DNA of 64,000 nt from Oopsacas minuta (Eukaryota; Porifera; Hexactinellida; Lyssacinosida; Leucopsacidae): the NCBI GenBank assembly GCA_024704765.1, contig JAKMXF010000329.1:186001-250000 (forward strand), in the 5' to 3' direction. Below are positions 1 through 12,694 of the stretch, one piece after another. Made by a program: the position numbers and the translations under genes. Each line of letters starts with the position of its first letter. Position 1 is the first letter of the stretch. The notes beneath the pieces were generated by a model. That model made no database searches and had not been told where the DNA came from. It saw nothing but the letters and a program-made list of their open reading frames with translations.

Positions 1-165
1 GTTGATAATGTGATTTCTCGAAAATCCGAAAAGATAACAATTACTCTATCATTTCATCATAGGTGTGTCCAAGACTCGGACTTATCTGAGCCATGCCCAA
101 AATACCCCTGTATACCAAAAATCAGCCCAGGGTGTTCCGGTTTCTTCAATCAATTCTGGACATAT
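1..165 (+). repeat. Tail of a dispersed repeat cut by the window edge
   Basis: About 150 bases match 34408-34565: both contain a run close to AAATACCCCTGTAT followed by TTTCTTCA-TCAATTCTG. The copy is truncated by the start of the window. It is followed by a (TA)n run at 162-183. Confidence 0.6.
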
Positions 166-183
166 ATATATATATATATATAC
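162..183. repeat. (TA)n microsatellite
   Basis: Eleven or so consecutive TA units follow the dispersed repeat; simple-sequence tract. Confidence 0.8.
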
Positions 184-198
184 ACATATAGATTAATT

Positions 199-797
199 GC
201 ATTTAATAGGGGCACATGCATTAGGTCGAATTCAGTGTGTTGGCATTAGATAGAATTTTGATGGTGTCGATAGATCAAATTCTATTTTAGCTATGTTGAC
301 GATAGATCGAGTAAATTTAGCTTTAAATATCACTTTTGGAAGGCCATTTCCTATTTGGATGAACAGTGGATGCTTCCCTAAATTCTAGAATAAGCTAAAC
401 TAACGTTATAAAACCAGAAACTACAGCGATCCGACATTTTGGAAAGTTTTCTAATAATTAATCCAACAAAAGTCCATCCACATACAAGTTAGCATGGAGT
501 CCACATCTCGCCTCTGGGTAGTTAATAACGACTACAAATGAAAACTCCCGGGCCCATAAGGTAGTGAACTAAATTTTAATCCCATCCCAATGGTACGGGT
601 TTAGAATTAATACAATCAAAAGTCCTATCACGTCCTGTTTCGATAAATTCATTTTCTATATCAATCTATCTATCAAAAGTATAGCTAAATAAATTCGATC
701 TATCAACAACATCAAATTCGACCTAATGCATACATATTAAATTCGAACTAATGCCAACACACGGAATTCGGCCTAATGCAGCGCCCCTATTTAATAG
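199..797. mobile_element. MITE with long terminal inverted repeats
   Basis: The left end reads ATTTAATAGGGGC and then GCATTAGGTCGAATT and GTGTGTTGGCATTAG. The right end, read on the other strand, gives ATTAAATAGGGGC, GCATTAGGCCGAATT and GTGTGTTGGCATTAG in the same order. The similarity runs roughly 100 bases inward, through the GATAGATCGAATT motif. No reading frame lies inside, so this is a non-autonomous inverted-repeat element of about 600 bp. Related GGCATTAGTTCGAAT motifs recur near 57100-57200. Superfamily not assigned; the target duplication is unclear. Confidence 0.65.
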
Positions 798-831
798 TAT
801 AGATTATTCATTTTTATAGTGATTAGTAGCA

Positions 832-850
832 CTGTGTGTGTGTGTCTGTT
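832..850. repeat. (TG)n microsatellite
   Basis: Short TG-repeat tract just right of the MITE. Confidence 0.6.
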
Positions 851-868
851 TGTGTGTAGTCTTGAAGT

Positions 869-985
869 CGAGGAACGTGACCCCACTATTCTTATTAAGC
901 TTTAGCCTCCCCAGTATTGATTTTTCCTTTCACCCAAATTTACAGGAACGTAGCCCCCTCGAACGGCGAGGGATATCTGTAGTCC
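869..985 (+). repeat. Dispersed AACGTRACCCC repeat, copy 1
   Basis: Reads GGAACGTGACCCCACTATTC, then about 60 bases on CAGGAACGTAGCCCCC and a GAGGG end. The same two-part structure occurs at 11692-11790 (+) and 56143-56240 (-). No coding content; probably a small non-autonomous element. Confidence 0.55.
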
Positions 986-3615
986 ACTTCTGCCACATGT
1001 GGAACAAGTATAAAATGCAAATATGTCTGCAAGATTTGCTCTAAACAATTCATATATTCATACTGGGGTAATACTCAGGCTTAGAATTGAAAAAATGATA
1101 TCAGAATGGTTCAATCTCATTTGAATTCGATGCAATCTACGATTGAATGTTAAATTAGCTCATTAATTATTTAGTAGAATATTCATCGAATTAGGCATGG
1201 CAATATGAATCTCATAATCAAATAGGATTTACGAGTGTAAATTTGGTGGTGTGCAAGTGCTTTAGTTCTGCTGTTTTCAAGGTGATGGTACTTATATTCG
1301 AAATGTTGTTAACTTCTTAGTGCTGGAGTTCGTATATTTCAGTGGCCGGGAATTAGGGGTAAATTGTAAATTACCATTGGGGGTAATTTACAATTTTATC
1401 ATGTACGCATTTTAACAACACTTTCCAAAAATATTTATAATGGTGTCAGGCCTGTCTAGGTTCGCCCGGCGCACCCAGGGGTGCCTAATCTTTGGAAAAT
1501 ATTTATGAAGGTCAGAAATCTAGTCTTTATCATGCGCTACACCCTGTTGTTCATACTCTAGGGTCTGCAAAATTAATCCATGCAAACTTGGGTTTCGCGG
1601 GTTTCTTAACTATATATAATGCCCTACTGGGTTTACGCAGACACCTCTCTCTATAGAGTTTGTACGGAATTTTCTTCTTGTCCGAGACCAATTGCAGATA
1701 TTTATGTAAGTATTTGAGATAAAAAATGCTTAAAATTTTCCCAAGGCTGCTAATGATACTATGTATGTCAAATGCTCTTAACACAATTTTCTGCAAAATA
1801 TGTGAAAAGGCGATTCCAGAGTATCTTATGTTTTTAATGAAACTGAATTTCTTAGTTTCTAAATTATATGTCCAGGATGTTTGATTAATTCGCAACAATG
1901 TCAGACTAGCGAAGTACCAGGGGCCTCATCGTTAAACTCTGGAAATTGGACCCACCATACGGCTATGCGTCAAATATCCCCGAAGTAACCCTCCTGTGAT
2001 TCAGTTTACTTTGGTTACCCCATTTTAGCTTTTACACCGAACCCAAGTCTCTACTTATATTTAAGATTTCATTTAGTGTGAAAATCGCATTCAGGCTAAA
2101 CGATTTATTTTGCCAAGTTTGAATTCTGTTTAATTATTTACAAACACTATAAATACATAGTTATCAAACATCTCGGAATATCGAGATTTATGTTCAATAT
2201 AGCATTTCATAAATCCTTTCCTTGACAACGAACAATGGAACAATTTAATTGTATAGATTCTAAATATCTTCTAATTTAATGGGAACTAGAATATTTGATA
2301 GCATGAATTTACCGTCCTATTCAGGAAGGTTTTTGTAATAGAATTGTTTGAATAATTCCAGGGCAATTGCCATCCATAGTCCAGAATTATGATAGTGTAA
2401 CATTGTCCCTGCCGCTTGACTTATAGAATTCTATGTCTGAGTATATGAATTCCCTTAGCGACCAAAAGTATGATACCAAATTTAGTTGTATCCTGAGGGG
2501 CTAATCTGAAGCACGACATAGGCGCCGGAAATGAGAGAGTTTGCCCCTTCCTGCTTTTTATCTGGGAGTGTATACCCCTCTTAGTAAAATTGGTATACCT
2601 AATTGCCTATACTAGTCAGGGGGTTATATCCCCAGTATTCGGAAAGGACATACAAATCCCTGTCAATCAGGTACACGCTCCCTAAAAAAGGGGAGTTTCG
2701 TCGGCCATGGGCACGAGGTAAAGAGCATATAGCTCCGCGCGCTGTGATCTGGCAAGCGAGACGAACTGGTCAACCATTAAATTATACAGTATTCAACTTA
2801 ATAATTTAACGTAATACCTTCAATTTATTAAACAGTTAACTCTTACAATCTGTTATGCCTTGTTGTCATATTTTACTAATTGATAACTCTCCAAACTGCA
2901 CGATTGCCATGAGAACCGAATTTCAATTCCCATCTGATTCCAATATGATCCCTGGTAGTTGGCATAGGATTTCTTACTTGGGATTCTCATTCCAACCCTG
3001 ACAATATGATATCAGTTATTTGTCAATTATTTACAAGATTCTGCGAGATTTCTCTCGATTTATTGATTTTTCTTGTTGTTCTTGTTACATTCCATACCTA
3101 TTACAAATTTCAAGATTTTTTCTTATTGGAACCCTCAATCAATTCCGAATATGATAGATACCATTGTGTTGCAGTGTTTTATACCTACAAGATTAACATA
3201 TTCATTAGACATATCCACAGTGTATCTAAGGCATACTTGCCAACCTTAGTTAAGAAATATGAGGCACCGAGGCTACTAATTTAATTGGACATCGCGGGAC
3301 GTAGCATATTTGTATTAGGCTGGACTGCAACTTTCGGGACAATTATGGGTTTGGCAAGTTTTGGCGAAACATTGACTTGATCGGCTCTCAAGAGATATCC
3401 AAAAATTTCGGACGTCCAGCAACAAACTGAACAGTTGGCAACTATCCTTTGGTGTATTTCTTGCGATTACTTTGCCACTATTATGTTCTTTCCTGATTTC
3501 CGTTTCATTACATTATACTCTGAACTTGCTTTATAGTTATAGTAGAAATCTTCAGCATCTATTCATAATTGTGTTTTAATCAACTTACATTGATTGCTAC
3601 TTTTCCTTTATTTAG
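986..3615. other. Non-coding stretch upstream of the first visible SPT6 exon
   Basis: No convincing coding frame on either strand. A 15-bp perfect inverted repeat (1361-1375 with 1382-1396, loop of 6) can form a hairpin. No acidic, SPT6-like N-terminal exon was found here, so the SPT6 start probably lies further upstream, outside the window. Confidence 0.5.
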
Positions 3616-3783
3616 AAATGTTCGTCAAGATTTTGCTCTTCAGGAAGCTTTATCAATATTTGGTGCAGACTTTGACTTCAATGAATTAGAGCAGTCTCTA
3701 GAATACTCTACGGTCAATTCTGTCTTAGAGGATGATGATGTAAACTCTTCTTGTGAAGATGATGATTTATCCCTTTCACAAAG
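3616..3783 (+). CDS. SUPT6H: SPT6, upstream exon (IWS1-binding segment)
   Basis: This internal exon lies between a TTCCTTTATTTAG acceptor and an AAG|GTATTG donor. It encodes about 56 residues aligning with the segment of animal SPT6 that reads ALQEAQEIFG-DFDYDEFE; here it is ALQEALSIFGADFDFNELE (S of the IFG motif at 3653), followed by an acidic DDD-rich stretch. In yeast and human SPT6 this short helix binds the Spn1/IWS1 TFIIS-N domain. No in-frame ATG is present, so at least one upstream exon is missing. The exon ends after two bases of a codon (AG), completed by the G at 15783 to give Arg. That reading frame, and the length of the joined linker relative to human SPT6, support direct splicing to the main exon. 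Confidence 0.88.
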
Positions 3784-3883
3784 GTATTGATATTTTATTT
3801 CTCCATCTAGTTTTCTATAATGATTTTATATCCTTATCATTTTCTTATTCTATCTTTTCCTCCCCGTTTTCACAATTTTGCAG

Positions 3884-4076
3884 AATTTATATATATACAC
3901 CTGTTATGGATATAATGATTGACCATCAATCTGTACAAGCTTTAGCAGACTACATTCTCCAAGGTTACTTAATTTTAAGTCCATTTTCTTCAAATTCGTT
4001 TCTCCAGTCTTCAATCTTTAGAAGGATTTTTCATTTACCTCATTGCTCAAATTTTCTGACTAGAGCTGGATCTTAG
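3884..4076 (+). other. Possible alternative 3'-terminal exon of SPT6
   Basis: A good acceptor (CACAATTTTGCAG) lies only 100 bp after the SPT6 donor. Splicing there also completes the Arg codon in phase and opens a frame of about 60 residues, including PVMDIMIDHQSVQALADY, ending at a stop near 4074-4076. The peptide does not resemble known SPT6, and no later donor in a phase compatible with the main exon is convincing. It could be a truncated alternative isoform or chance. Confidence 0.2.
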
Positions 4077-5389
4077 CAAAATTGCTTCATGACGATTTTC
4101 ATAGTTGGGGTAGATTTACAAACCGCGGTTACCAGTTTTATCATTTTTTTTCTCCGCCTCATTGTGACATGGAATATTTGAAATTTTATTCCGCCTTCTT
4201 CAATCCATGTTTTCAGTACCTCTTCGGTGATATCTTTTGTCAGCGGAGTTTTATTCACCGATTCTAAATCCCACTTAATAAATTCATGTGATCATTTATT
4301 GAAAATTCCAGTTGGTATTTCTAAATGCGTAGGTGGGAATTGTTTGAAAACCAATTCAATGAGCGTCTTCTATTAATATAGTTTTCAACAGCACTCTTTC
4401 TTATTTTATATCGGAGTAAACCATTCCTGTTAAATGTACATTTTAGCTGTGTGAAAAGTAACAATTTCCCTTCCTAGCTTGTTGTTGAGCAGCTTCCTCC
4501 TAGGATCTAAAAAATTGTTCATTAGTTTGTAAATGAAAACGAAGTTTTTGTGTCCAGCAATAAAATCTGAATTCATTTTCTTTGAAACCATCCAGATATG
4601 AATATCCTAAATTTTATACTTGTCGATCCATTGCTGGATCTAATAGTCAGTATGTATTGACAGACTATGTTATTTGCCTGTGTCAACCTTCTAGCATGTT
4701 GTAGAGGGCCTGGACTACGTGTCGCATGGTGATATTTCTTTTTGCTCGAACATACATACTAAATGATGCTTTTCTGGAATCTCTTTTGAGAAATATTGGC
4801 ATGATCATGTTGATCTGATTTATCAGAATTCATTAATATCTGAGATTATACTTTCATCACTATATTCTAATATTTACTCAGTTTGAATCTCTTTACTTTA
4901 CTATTTTCTCTGCCTTTTTATTCATTCTTCCCTAGTTGTCAATTTTACCTATAATTAGTCGACTGGTACCAAGCTGATCAAGATCAAAGTCCCTTTAGAA
5001 GGTTATACTAGGAGGATTAGGAGTATAGTGACAGTCTTCATACGTTATTACAAATTGTTACTTATTCATAAACTAGGAATATTTTGCAAAATCAAACAGC
5101 GAGTGCAGTTTTAAATTTATTATGTATCAGTGTTCCATCTAAGAATCGGCCGATGGAGGGCTGGCCGGCTGCGCCGCGCGACCCTCGGCCGTGTGGTTAC
5201 CAGATTCCAATATCTGTCGACCCATCAAAATGATTGATATACATTTGATTAATTGTAATGATTTCTAGTATATAATACTAATTATAAATAGTTACTGATT
5301 ACTGATACAATATTGAAATAGTGTCTGGATCAAGTGGTAAGCTGCTATTTAAATATATAATTTAATCGATTATTCTTCTTTTACTTGAT

Positions 5390-7480
5390 CGTAGTGCTTG
5401 AACTGGTCCATCAAGATTCTTACCGATTTCAAAAGAGAGATGGCCACCTTCTTCCAAAAGCTCCATTTCAGATTCGATATCTGAATCTTCATCTTCACTG
5501 CTCTAGTCATCAGAGTCCTCGGCTACTTCGCCGTCCCTTTCTGAGTAATCACTGTAGAACTGCTCTTCAATTTTCTCAATATCAGTAGCGTGTGGAAAAC
5601 TAGCCTGGGTCCCGGATTTTGAACATTGCGACTTCGCCTAAACCGTTGTCCTCTCCATGCTCCGAGAATCTCGGAAACGGTAGACACAAGTTTGGGACGA
5701 AGACTCATAGCGGAGTTCAAGTGTTCATCGCCGAGTCGATTCCTTAGGCGAGTTTTCTACCTTGCCAACAGAGAGAAACCGCGTTCGCAATGCTACAGTC
5801 AATCCCCATGCAACCGATGATCTCAATACAGCGTTTTCCAACCTTGGAAGAGCGACTGTCGAGTTTGAAGATTAGAAGAGAGCTTGTGTATGTCATAGAT
5901 ATTTCGGTTCAGGGCCTCTTTCTGCAGTTGTTAGAACCTTCAACGAACCTTTTGGTCAGTTCAGAATCCGACATGTTGAACTCATCAAAAACTCTTATGA
6001 AAACACTCAAATGGTGCTTGAAACTGTATGTGACAAGATCTTGGTCAAACCTAAGCGAATCCCATTCCAACTCAACCCCTGTAGCACGTTCTTTTTGAAC
6101 TCGCTCCTTTAGTATAAGGAAATCGTAAATGGCTATCATTTTGCCTTCACTAACAGGAATTCGTTTATTCACAGAATTCTTTAAAGTATGGATCAAAGAT
6201 TTTACGGCGACGACGGACTTAGTTTTGGGAACATTATCAAGCAAATCAAACAACCGCCCAACACAAATCTGAATCACCAGGAACGCTTCCCAATGTGTTT
6301 GCACTGATGCTTGGAGAAACTTTGATCATGTGAACACGATGTCAATTGCTTTGCGTACTGTGTCCCATCTCACTCAGAAAATTGTCATCGGTCAAACACT
6401 TGCGAACAAAACAACCTTCCAGACTAGTTTTAACCTTGTCATTCTCGTCAATGCAGGCAACAATAGCACGATGACTGCGAATAACGGCGCGTATTGCAAG
6501 ATGTCGAGACAACCACCGACCCAGGTATTTCAACTCGAGTGAAGACATCGATCAACTTCTCGTAATGATGTCTGCGTCCTGAACTACGAGCAAACCAATT
6601 ATGGACATATTTAACAACCAACTCGATTTTGTCCGCTAATATTTTCACCACATTTGGTGCATCTTCAGACTTAGATTCAGACGATATAGAACACAATGAG
6701 CCGCAAAGATCCTGTTTTCATCACAATCTTCACCAAGGTCAGGGTTGACCTTGTAGTTGATAATACGATTCAGACGACTATGACCCCATTAACGACACCG
6801 TGCATTATACTTCAACCGTCCGATGAGACTCTTGCCAACTTAGTTATGTCTAAATCGTATCTCTTGAGAATAGAGACAACGGTCTCAACAATTTCGACTG
6901 ACTTACTGCCTTCCATACTGACAAGACCGAGGAACTTTTGCGACGCGTGGTGCTGGGTCTTTAAATAAACTACCAGTTGCTTCTGAACCCCACAATCTGT
7001 AGTCTCGTCAATTGTAATACGGAAACAATTGATATTACGAATAGCGTCCTTGATAGTTTGGAACTGCAAATTGGCGGCAGTTACCCGCCAGACGAATCCA
7101 TAATTCTTTGATTGTCAGCCAGTGGCGATTTCGACGCCATTGGACACAGTTGACGGGCGATTAGGGCGACTTTTGAAGCAGCCAATTCAAGACAACCGTC
7201 TCCAGTGCAGCATCGATGAGAGGGAGAATGGTCATATTCTCTTTCTGTTTCTTTTCTTATCATTGGCGAAGATTCTTTTCGACACCCCTAGCCAGTATCT
7301 CATGCATGGCTATCTGCGTGTCATGGTCCTTTGTTGAGTGTTCATTGCAATGAGAACGTTTACACCTTCCTTGGGGGACGGGGCATTCACGCCACTGTGA
7401 CCACAAGTTCCCCAGTTACAACTCCGGGACGCTTGGAACAAACTGAACACCTATACTTGTAATGCTTGGTGCTACCCCCG
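5390..7480 (-). pseudogene. Decayed hAT-like transposase (DUF4371/KIAA1586 type) in the SPT6 intron
   Basis: Reading the - strand from about 7480 down, fragments in changing frames join into one transposase-like protein. The clearest block (7069-6812) contains FRITIDETTDCGVQKQLVVY, the DE(S/T)TD...KQL signature at the start of the catalytic domain of animal hAT-like proteins of the KIAA1586/ZBED group. It is followed by pieces at 6696-6448, 6548-6342 and 6304-5909, and by an acidic tail (EKIEEQFYSDYSERDGEVAE, with one in-frame TAG near 5503). Frameshifts and stops rule out function. Terminal repeats were not located. The + strand frames here are shadows. Confidence 0.65.
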
Positions 7481-8453
7481 ATCTTCTGGGTTTCCGACCA
7501 ATTGAGAGGCCTGAATTTTTGTGATCTTGAATTGAGGGCATGAGAGGAAGTTCAACTAAAATTTAGTAAAATCTACGTATAATGGAAAGGAGACATGTTT
7601 CCAAGTATCTAGTGTAGATATATTATTATAAGTATACTGTTATTAACATAGTAAAATATCTAGAAAGTACAAATTTAATAAATGATATAGCCTGATAACT
7701 GAGTTGCAGAAATTATGCCCCAGGCTGTAATGTAAAATGATGATGCTTTAATTCGTCTCATCATTGCAGTCAGAAAAAGGCAACCTTTTCAGTACTGGGC
7801 TACTATTACATAGTCGGCACAGTAAAATGAATATATTCATAACCTGAAAGAACATATTTATTATATGCATAATGCATATGAAATGAATTCGTGCTCATGA
7901 TTTTATATTTGTTAAGTAAAATTATTATTGAGAGTTACAACTTACAATATTCATGAATTCATGAATGGTCAAAATTTCCGGAAATAATGAATCGGTCTGT
8001 TTGCCAGAAAACACGATTCTGTCGGCCAACGGCTATGGTGATGGCTGATTCTGTCGGCCGACGCCTTAGAGGGAATACTGTTATGTATATATGCCTGGAT
8101 ATCTTATCCTCGACATTTTGGAATCTTATTCAATCCTCTAAACTTGTTGAAAATTGATTGAAGTTGTAATATTGGCATATTCGCATCGCACTTGTCCAAA
8201 TATCATATATATCAGAAGTAACAATATTTGTAATTTCTTTTTCCATTGGATCAAATATATTTATGTGAAATTTTTCCTTTTGCATGAAAAGTAAATTGTT
8301 AACTATGAATCTTTTGAGAAAAATTCAGGTGCTGAATGTGTTATAAGTCAAATGGTGTTACAATGATTCTAGGTATTTTCGAGCCCAATTTATGAATTTA
8401 TGAGAGTTTCCTACATGAATCTTTGTACTAGTGCTTCGTTACAATAACTCAAC

Positions 8454-8936
8454 TAGAGATGCAACCGGTCGGGTCGTGTATCGGTTGGAATCTTGGCCGT
8501 CCGGCCGAGATCTCACACCATCTATTTAATCAAGTTTATGGCCATAATATTTAATCCCTACTTTCATGAAATATTATTTTCTCATTGTACTTGTATATAG
8601 TCGTGCAGTGCTCAAAAGATTAGTGCGGGAGCGCTTGTAGAAGAATATTTTAAGCTAAAATTGTTAGAACAAGGCTATTCTTCTATTACCGAAAAATATA
8701 CTTATCCATATTCGAAATATTATATACAAAAATATTTCCAAATAATATCGTCCTTCTTCGGTGTAGAATTTTACCAAAAATACCAATTTATCAAGTTTAA
8801 GTGAGGCAGCGCCGCTCCCCCTACGCTACACCCCTGCTTGTACACTTTAACAGCTGGGATTGACCGGCCGGCGGGTCAGGTCGAGTGAGGAAAATGACCG
8901 GTCAGGTCAATAAAATCTCGACCGGTTCCATCTCTG
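8454..8936. mobile_element. hAT-like MITE with AGAGATG-AACCGGTC ends
   Basis: The left end TAGAGATGCAACCGGTC and the right end, read on the opposite strand, CAGAGATGGAACCGGTC are inverted copies, with further CCGGTC/GGTCGGG repeats inside each arm. This resembles hAT terminal inverted repeats. A second pair of hAT-like ends (CAGTGCTCAA at 8606 and ...ACACCCCTG ending at 8836) is nested inside; a related GGGGAGCGC end occurs at 56461-56520. No 8-bp target duplication was recognised for either pair. Confidence 0.5.
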
Positions 8937-9057
8937 CAATTTTCAATACCTTTATTCGTGCAAAAATACACCACTTTCAATAATATAGAAATTACGTTGA
9001 TTTTTCTATCGGGTAGGTTCCCTGATCCAGTTACTTTCAGGCCTTATATAGAGCATC

Positions 9058-9288
9058 GTAAAATGGGGCTACTTTAGCCCACTGGGTTTGCTTTTGCCCA
9101 AATATTGAAGTTTTCAAGAAATTTCTACGTGATTCAGTGTATCGCTTCGAAGAGACCACACATATTAGAATATTTGATTAAAATTTGCCTGGTCATTTGA
9201 AGTTAATACGAAATCACTTCGAAATTTATTGAGAATATCAATATTTGGGCTAAACCAAACCCAGTGTACCAAAGTAGCCCCATTTTAC
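9058..9288. mobile_element. Short MITE, inverted repeats of about 50 bp
   Basis: The left arm reads GTAAAATGGGGCTACTTT then ACTGGGTTTG and GCCCAAATATTGA. The right arm gives the same blocks in inverted order (TCAATATTTGGGC, CAAACCCAGTGTA, AAAGTAGCCCCATTTTAC). The element is 231 bp and non-coding. Confidence 0.75.
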
Positions 9289-9720
9289 TGTGTGCTATGT
9301 TTATGGTATAATATTCCCACATATCACAGATGCCCAATGAATTTCAGTCAAGATCCATATATATACCTAAAGGATCAGCGGTCCGAATCTAATGCTATAA
9401 GTAAATAGTCAATAACTAATGTAATAAAAATCAGTCTCAGTTAAGTCTCTATTTAAATGAAATATTGTATAAAATAAGGTTGGCACTAACTATCTCGAAG
9501 AGTAAATACATAGAATATATTTTGTTGATAGTCAGAATTTTGAAAGGACTTTAGATGAATTCAATCCGAAGCTTGCGATCTGGAAGATTGAAGAAAGGAC
9601 CGAATCCGGACCGCGGTCCGCCAGTTGGGCGAACATCTACAAAATATTGTAATAGACACTAGTGTAAGTTGTAGACATCTAGAATAGCCGCTCTACATAT
9701 CATTGCTTAATATTCTATAT

Positions 9721-9800
9721 ACTAGCGCATCGCATGCCACATCGCTGCATGACAGCTTTACATTCCAGATTCGCTTAAGTTTACACACGGACTTCTTAGA
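9721..9800 (+). repeat. Dispersed TACTAGCG repeat, fragment
   Basis: ACTAGCGCATCGCATGCC followed by ATCGCTGCATGACAGCTT matches the start of the repeat seen at 28702, at 33949 and, inverted, at 41792-41851. Confidence 0.5.
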
Positions 9801-11691
9801 TACATGGGCTTTCAACTTCATTTTACGATGAAATTAGCTTAGGCCGAAAACATTATAGTATAATACTTGATATACCGTATGAGCTAATGCTAGACACTTA
9901 AATATATTATTGTCGTACAGGATGTTGTATGTTTTGGAGTCCTAAGGTCATATTGGTATACCGAAAATATTTGTGGCATGTAAGTTATGCGATAGTCACA
10001 CCTTCCATATATGTCATTCTCCTTTATATCTACATCAATTCGCTTTTGACATATGAAATGCACTAATTTCACTCTTAACCTAAATAATATCCAATATAAT
10101 TGTAGAAATACATGCCATCAGTCTAGAATACCAATCTTTTAGTAGTGTGGCAATGTATTTGCTTAGTAACCACAAATTGAGCCGAATTATTTATTTATCT
10201 ATCTTAGCTGCATTGTAAAACGATAACTATGATCTTTGATCAAAATGTTGAATGAATAAATGATCTAAAACTCTTTCTCCCCAAAGTTCAAACTTGTTTG
10301 CTGGCATACTTTATTTATAGGCACCAACAGATTTGGACAAATAGTGTACATTTCGTTTTCGTTGAGTTTGAGGATCATCCCCTGAATGTTACTGGGTAAC
10401 CACATCCTGTAATACCGAAGGTATTGGTGCTGTTACATTATTTACATCACCAAGATGTCCATGAGCTTGATTATTTGTACTTAAACTGTTGCCAGCTACA
10501 CACTAGGGTGCAGCAAAATTGTTGCTACTTTAATGGCCGCTGAAAGGTCATGAAAAGTTATTAATTATATAGTATTGTCTTTAAACTTTGTTTCTTTTAC
10601 TTTCACTATTTCGGCGATAATGTTGAAATCTCTGTTACTCTTTCATTCAAATCACCAACAATTGTCAATTATTCTACTTCCTATAATGCTGATATAATTT
10701 AGGATGGTTTTGGTCTAAATCCTTGACAATGAATCACTTTTTAGGGAATATCCATGATTTTCTGGGAACACTTTTGAAAATCCTGTACAAATTCTGGACT
10801 CTATATTATTTGACAAATATGTGTATAAAGCAATGTATCGATGTTAAATTAGGGATAGAAATAGCGTGAAACCTCATTTGACATTGTTACCCTTCATATT
10901 AATGACGATAAGTTCTTGTATAATTTTTTGAAAAGCAGGGCTCTCAACTCTAAAGATCTCGTCATGGAATTGCTGTAGAATCTCTGGCCTTTTTATAGAA
11001 AATTATTACTAAATTTCATATGTCACAATAAGATCGTTTGATGTTTGACGAATCTTGCGGTTTTGATGGTTTCCATGTTATTAGCCCTCGAAAAGTGAAA
11101 AGCATGGCTATGTTAAGGATTATTTTATATTATATGCATGCTGGTTCTAAAATGAGTTATGATGTTTAGTAATCTTACTATGGGGAAATTCAACAATATT
11201 TTCCGGTGCGTGGATTTCTTGTCACAAAGTTTTACTATCCTTAATATTTTATTCAAAGTGTAATTTTCTAGAATCGTCTGTATATATGTATTACTCTCCT
11301 GGATAAGTAGGAAAATTTTCGAAATCATCTACTGTTTATGAAATTATATTCAGGTAGACAACCCTCGATAATACATGATTTTTGTTTCGAGTTGTGTCAG
11401 TTTTAGAAATTTTGCAATATATATTTTGTATGCATTACTATGGCGAATATTTACTTTTCTCGATACTCATCCCACTTACATTGGACATTTGATCTAATTT
11501 AACATGTCTATTGTTTTTTTGGTATTTTAATCCCATGAAAAAGAATTTCTCTCGTAAAAATAAGCAAGATCTACCCTCTCATGTAATAACTCCGTGAATA
11601 CAATTAACCTTTTTAACCTTATAATTATTTCTTTATTATTCATTCCGATAATAATTAGTATGACTTATTGATTGTAATTTTGTAATCTAGT

Positions 11692-11790
11692 AACGTAACC
11701 CCACTATTCTCATTGAACTCACGTTTAGATTTCCCATTCGCGATAATTCTCAGGAACGTAATTACCCCCAATGAATGATGAGGGCTGCCT
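11692..11790 (+). repeat. Dispersed AACGTRACCCC repeat, copy 2
   Basis: GTAACGTAACCCCACTATTC, then CAGGAACGTAATTACCCCC and GATGAGGG, the same order as at 869-985. Confidence 0.5.
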
Positions 11791-12694
11791 GTACTGGTAC
11801 TTTACGACTAATAAATTTCCAAGGGGTAAAATCCACGAAAATAGATGTAATTGTGAGGAGTAATTATTGGTCCGGGACATGGAAAAGTTTGAGGAGCGCT
11901 GAGCTTGATCAATCCGACATTTCTACCTATTCAGCTTAGGCAAACTAGACAATTCTGGCACCCTAATCAAAGAGCTTGGTACGCTGTCATTTTTGGCTGT
12001 GCCAGAAATGATGTGCTACTTCTGCTGCTCGTTTTGAGGTTGAAGCACGTAAAATCATAAACTTGATCTAGGTTTCTGATACACAAGGATCCATTTGAAC
12101 TAGTTATTTACCGAGGACTGCATGTCAATCAATTCACTTTGGGCACAGGAAGAAAAATCATTTATGAGAATAGGACATACAACAACAATCTTGGTTTATA
12201 GGATGTTTACTCTTATTTTGGCATTCTTGGCAATGGAATTTGAACAGTTCTAGAGCATCCCAGTGAAAAGGCAAATATTTCCCGGGTTTATTTAACTTAC
12301 TATCACGTATCATCGATGTTGTTGTGTATGGACCAGACGATATACGATATTAGTCCATTTGCTAGTGGGTAAATAATGAGTTCTCTTAAAAGAAATATTT
12401 TATGATGTTTTCTTGATCTCTAGCATGCTTTGAACCAGAATCCACTGGATGCCACGCTGGCAACATTGAGCAACTTTATTATTAACCAAAAGTTGCTGCG
12501 TGTATCGGCTGGTATTTTTGCCGATTTTTGGTATAATGAGTTAAGGCTATATCAGAAACTGAGGCTAGTGCCATTCAAAAGCATATTTGACTGACTTTGT
12601 TATTTGCTAAGAAGCCCAATTGAAAGAATACTGATTATTTTCATTTGGGAAAAGTTCATAATTGTTTGGACTATTGTCTTTTGACCATGTACTA

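Noticed and set aside
10-249. Open frame of 79 codons at the window start
   Set aside because: Lies in a dispersed repeat, a TA microsatellite and a MITE end; repeat-derived.
1440-1520. GC-richer patch resembling a tRNA or SINE head
   Set aside because: No cloverleaf or T-arm could be folded by eye; no tRNA gene was found anywhere in the window.
1551-1898. 115-codon frame on the - strand
   Set aside because: No family resemblance, AT-driven composition, no supporting context.
3006-3284. Possible upstream SPT6 exon (92-codon frame)
   Set aside because: Hydrophobic, not acidic; does not resemble SPT6 N-termini, and no splice sites of the right phase were seen.
4073-4267. Overlapping frames of 61 codons on both strands
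   Set aside because: Mutual shadows in intron sequence.
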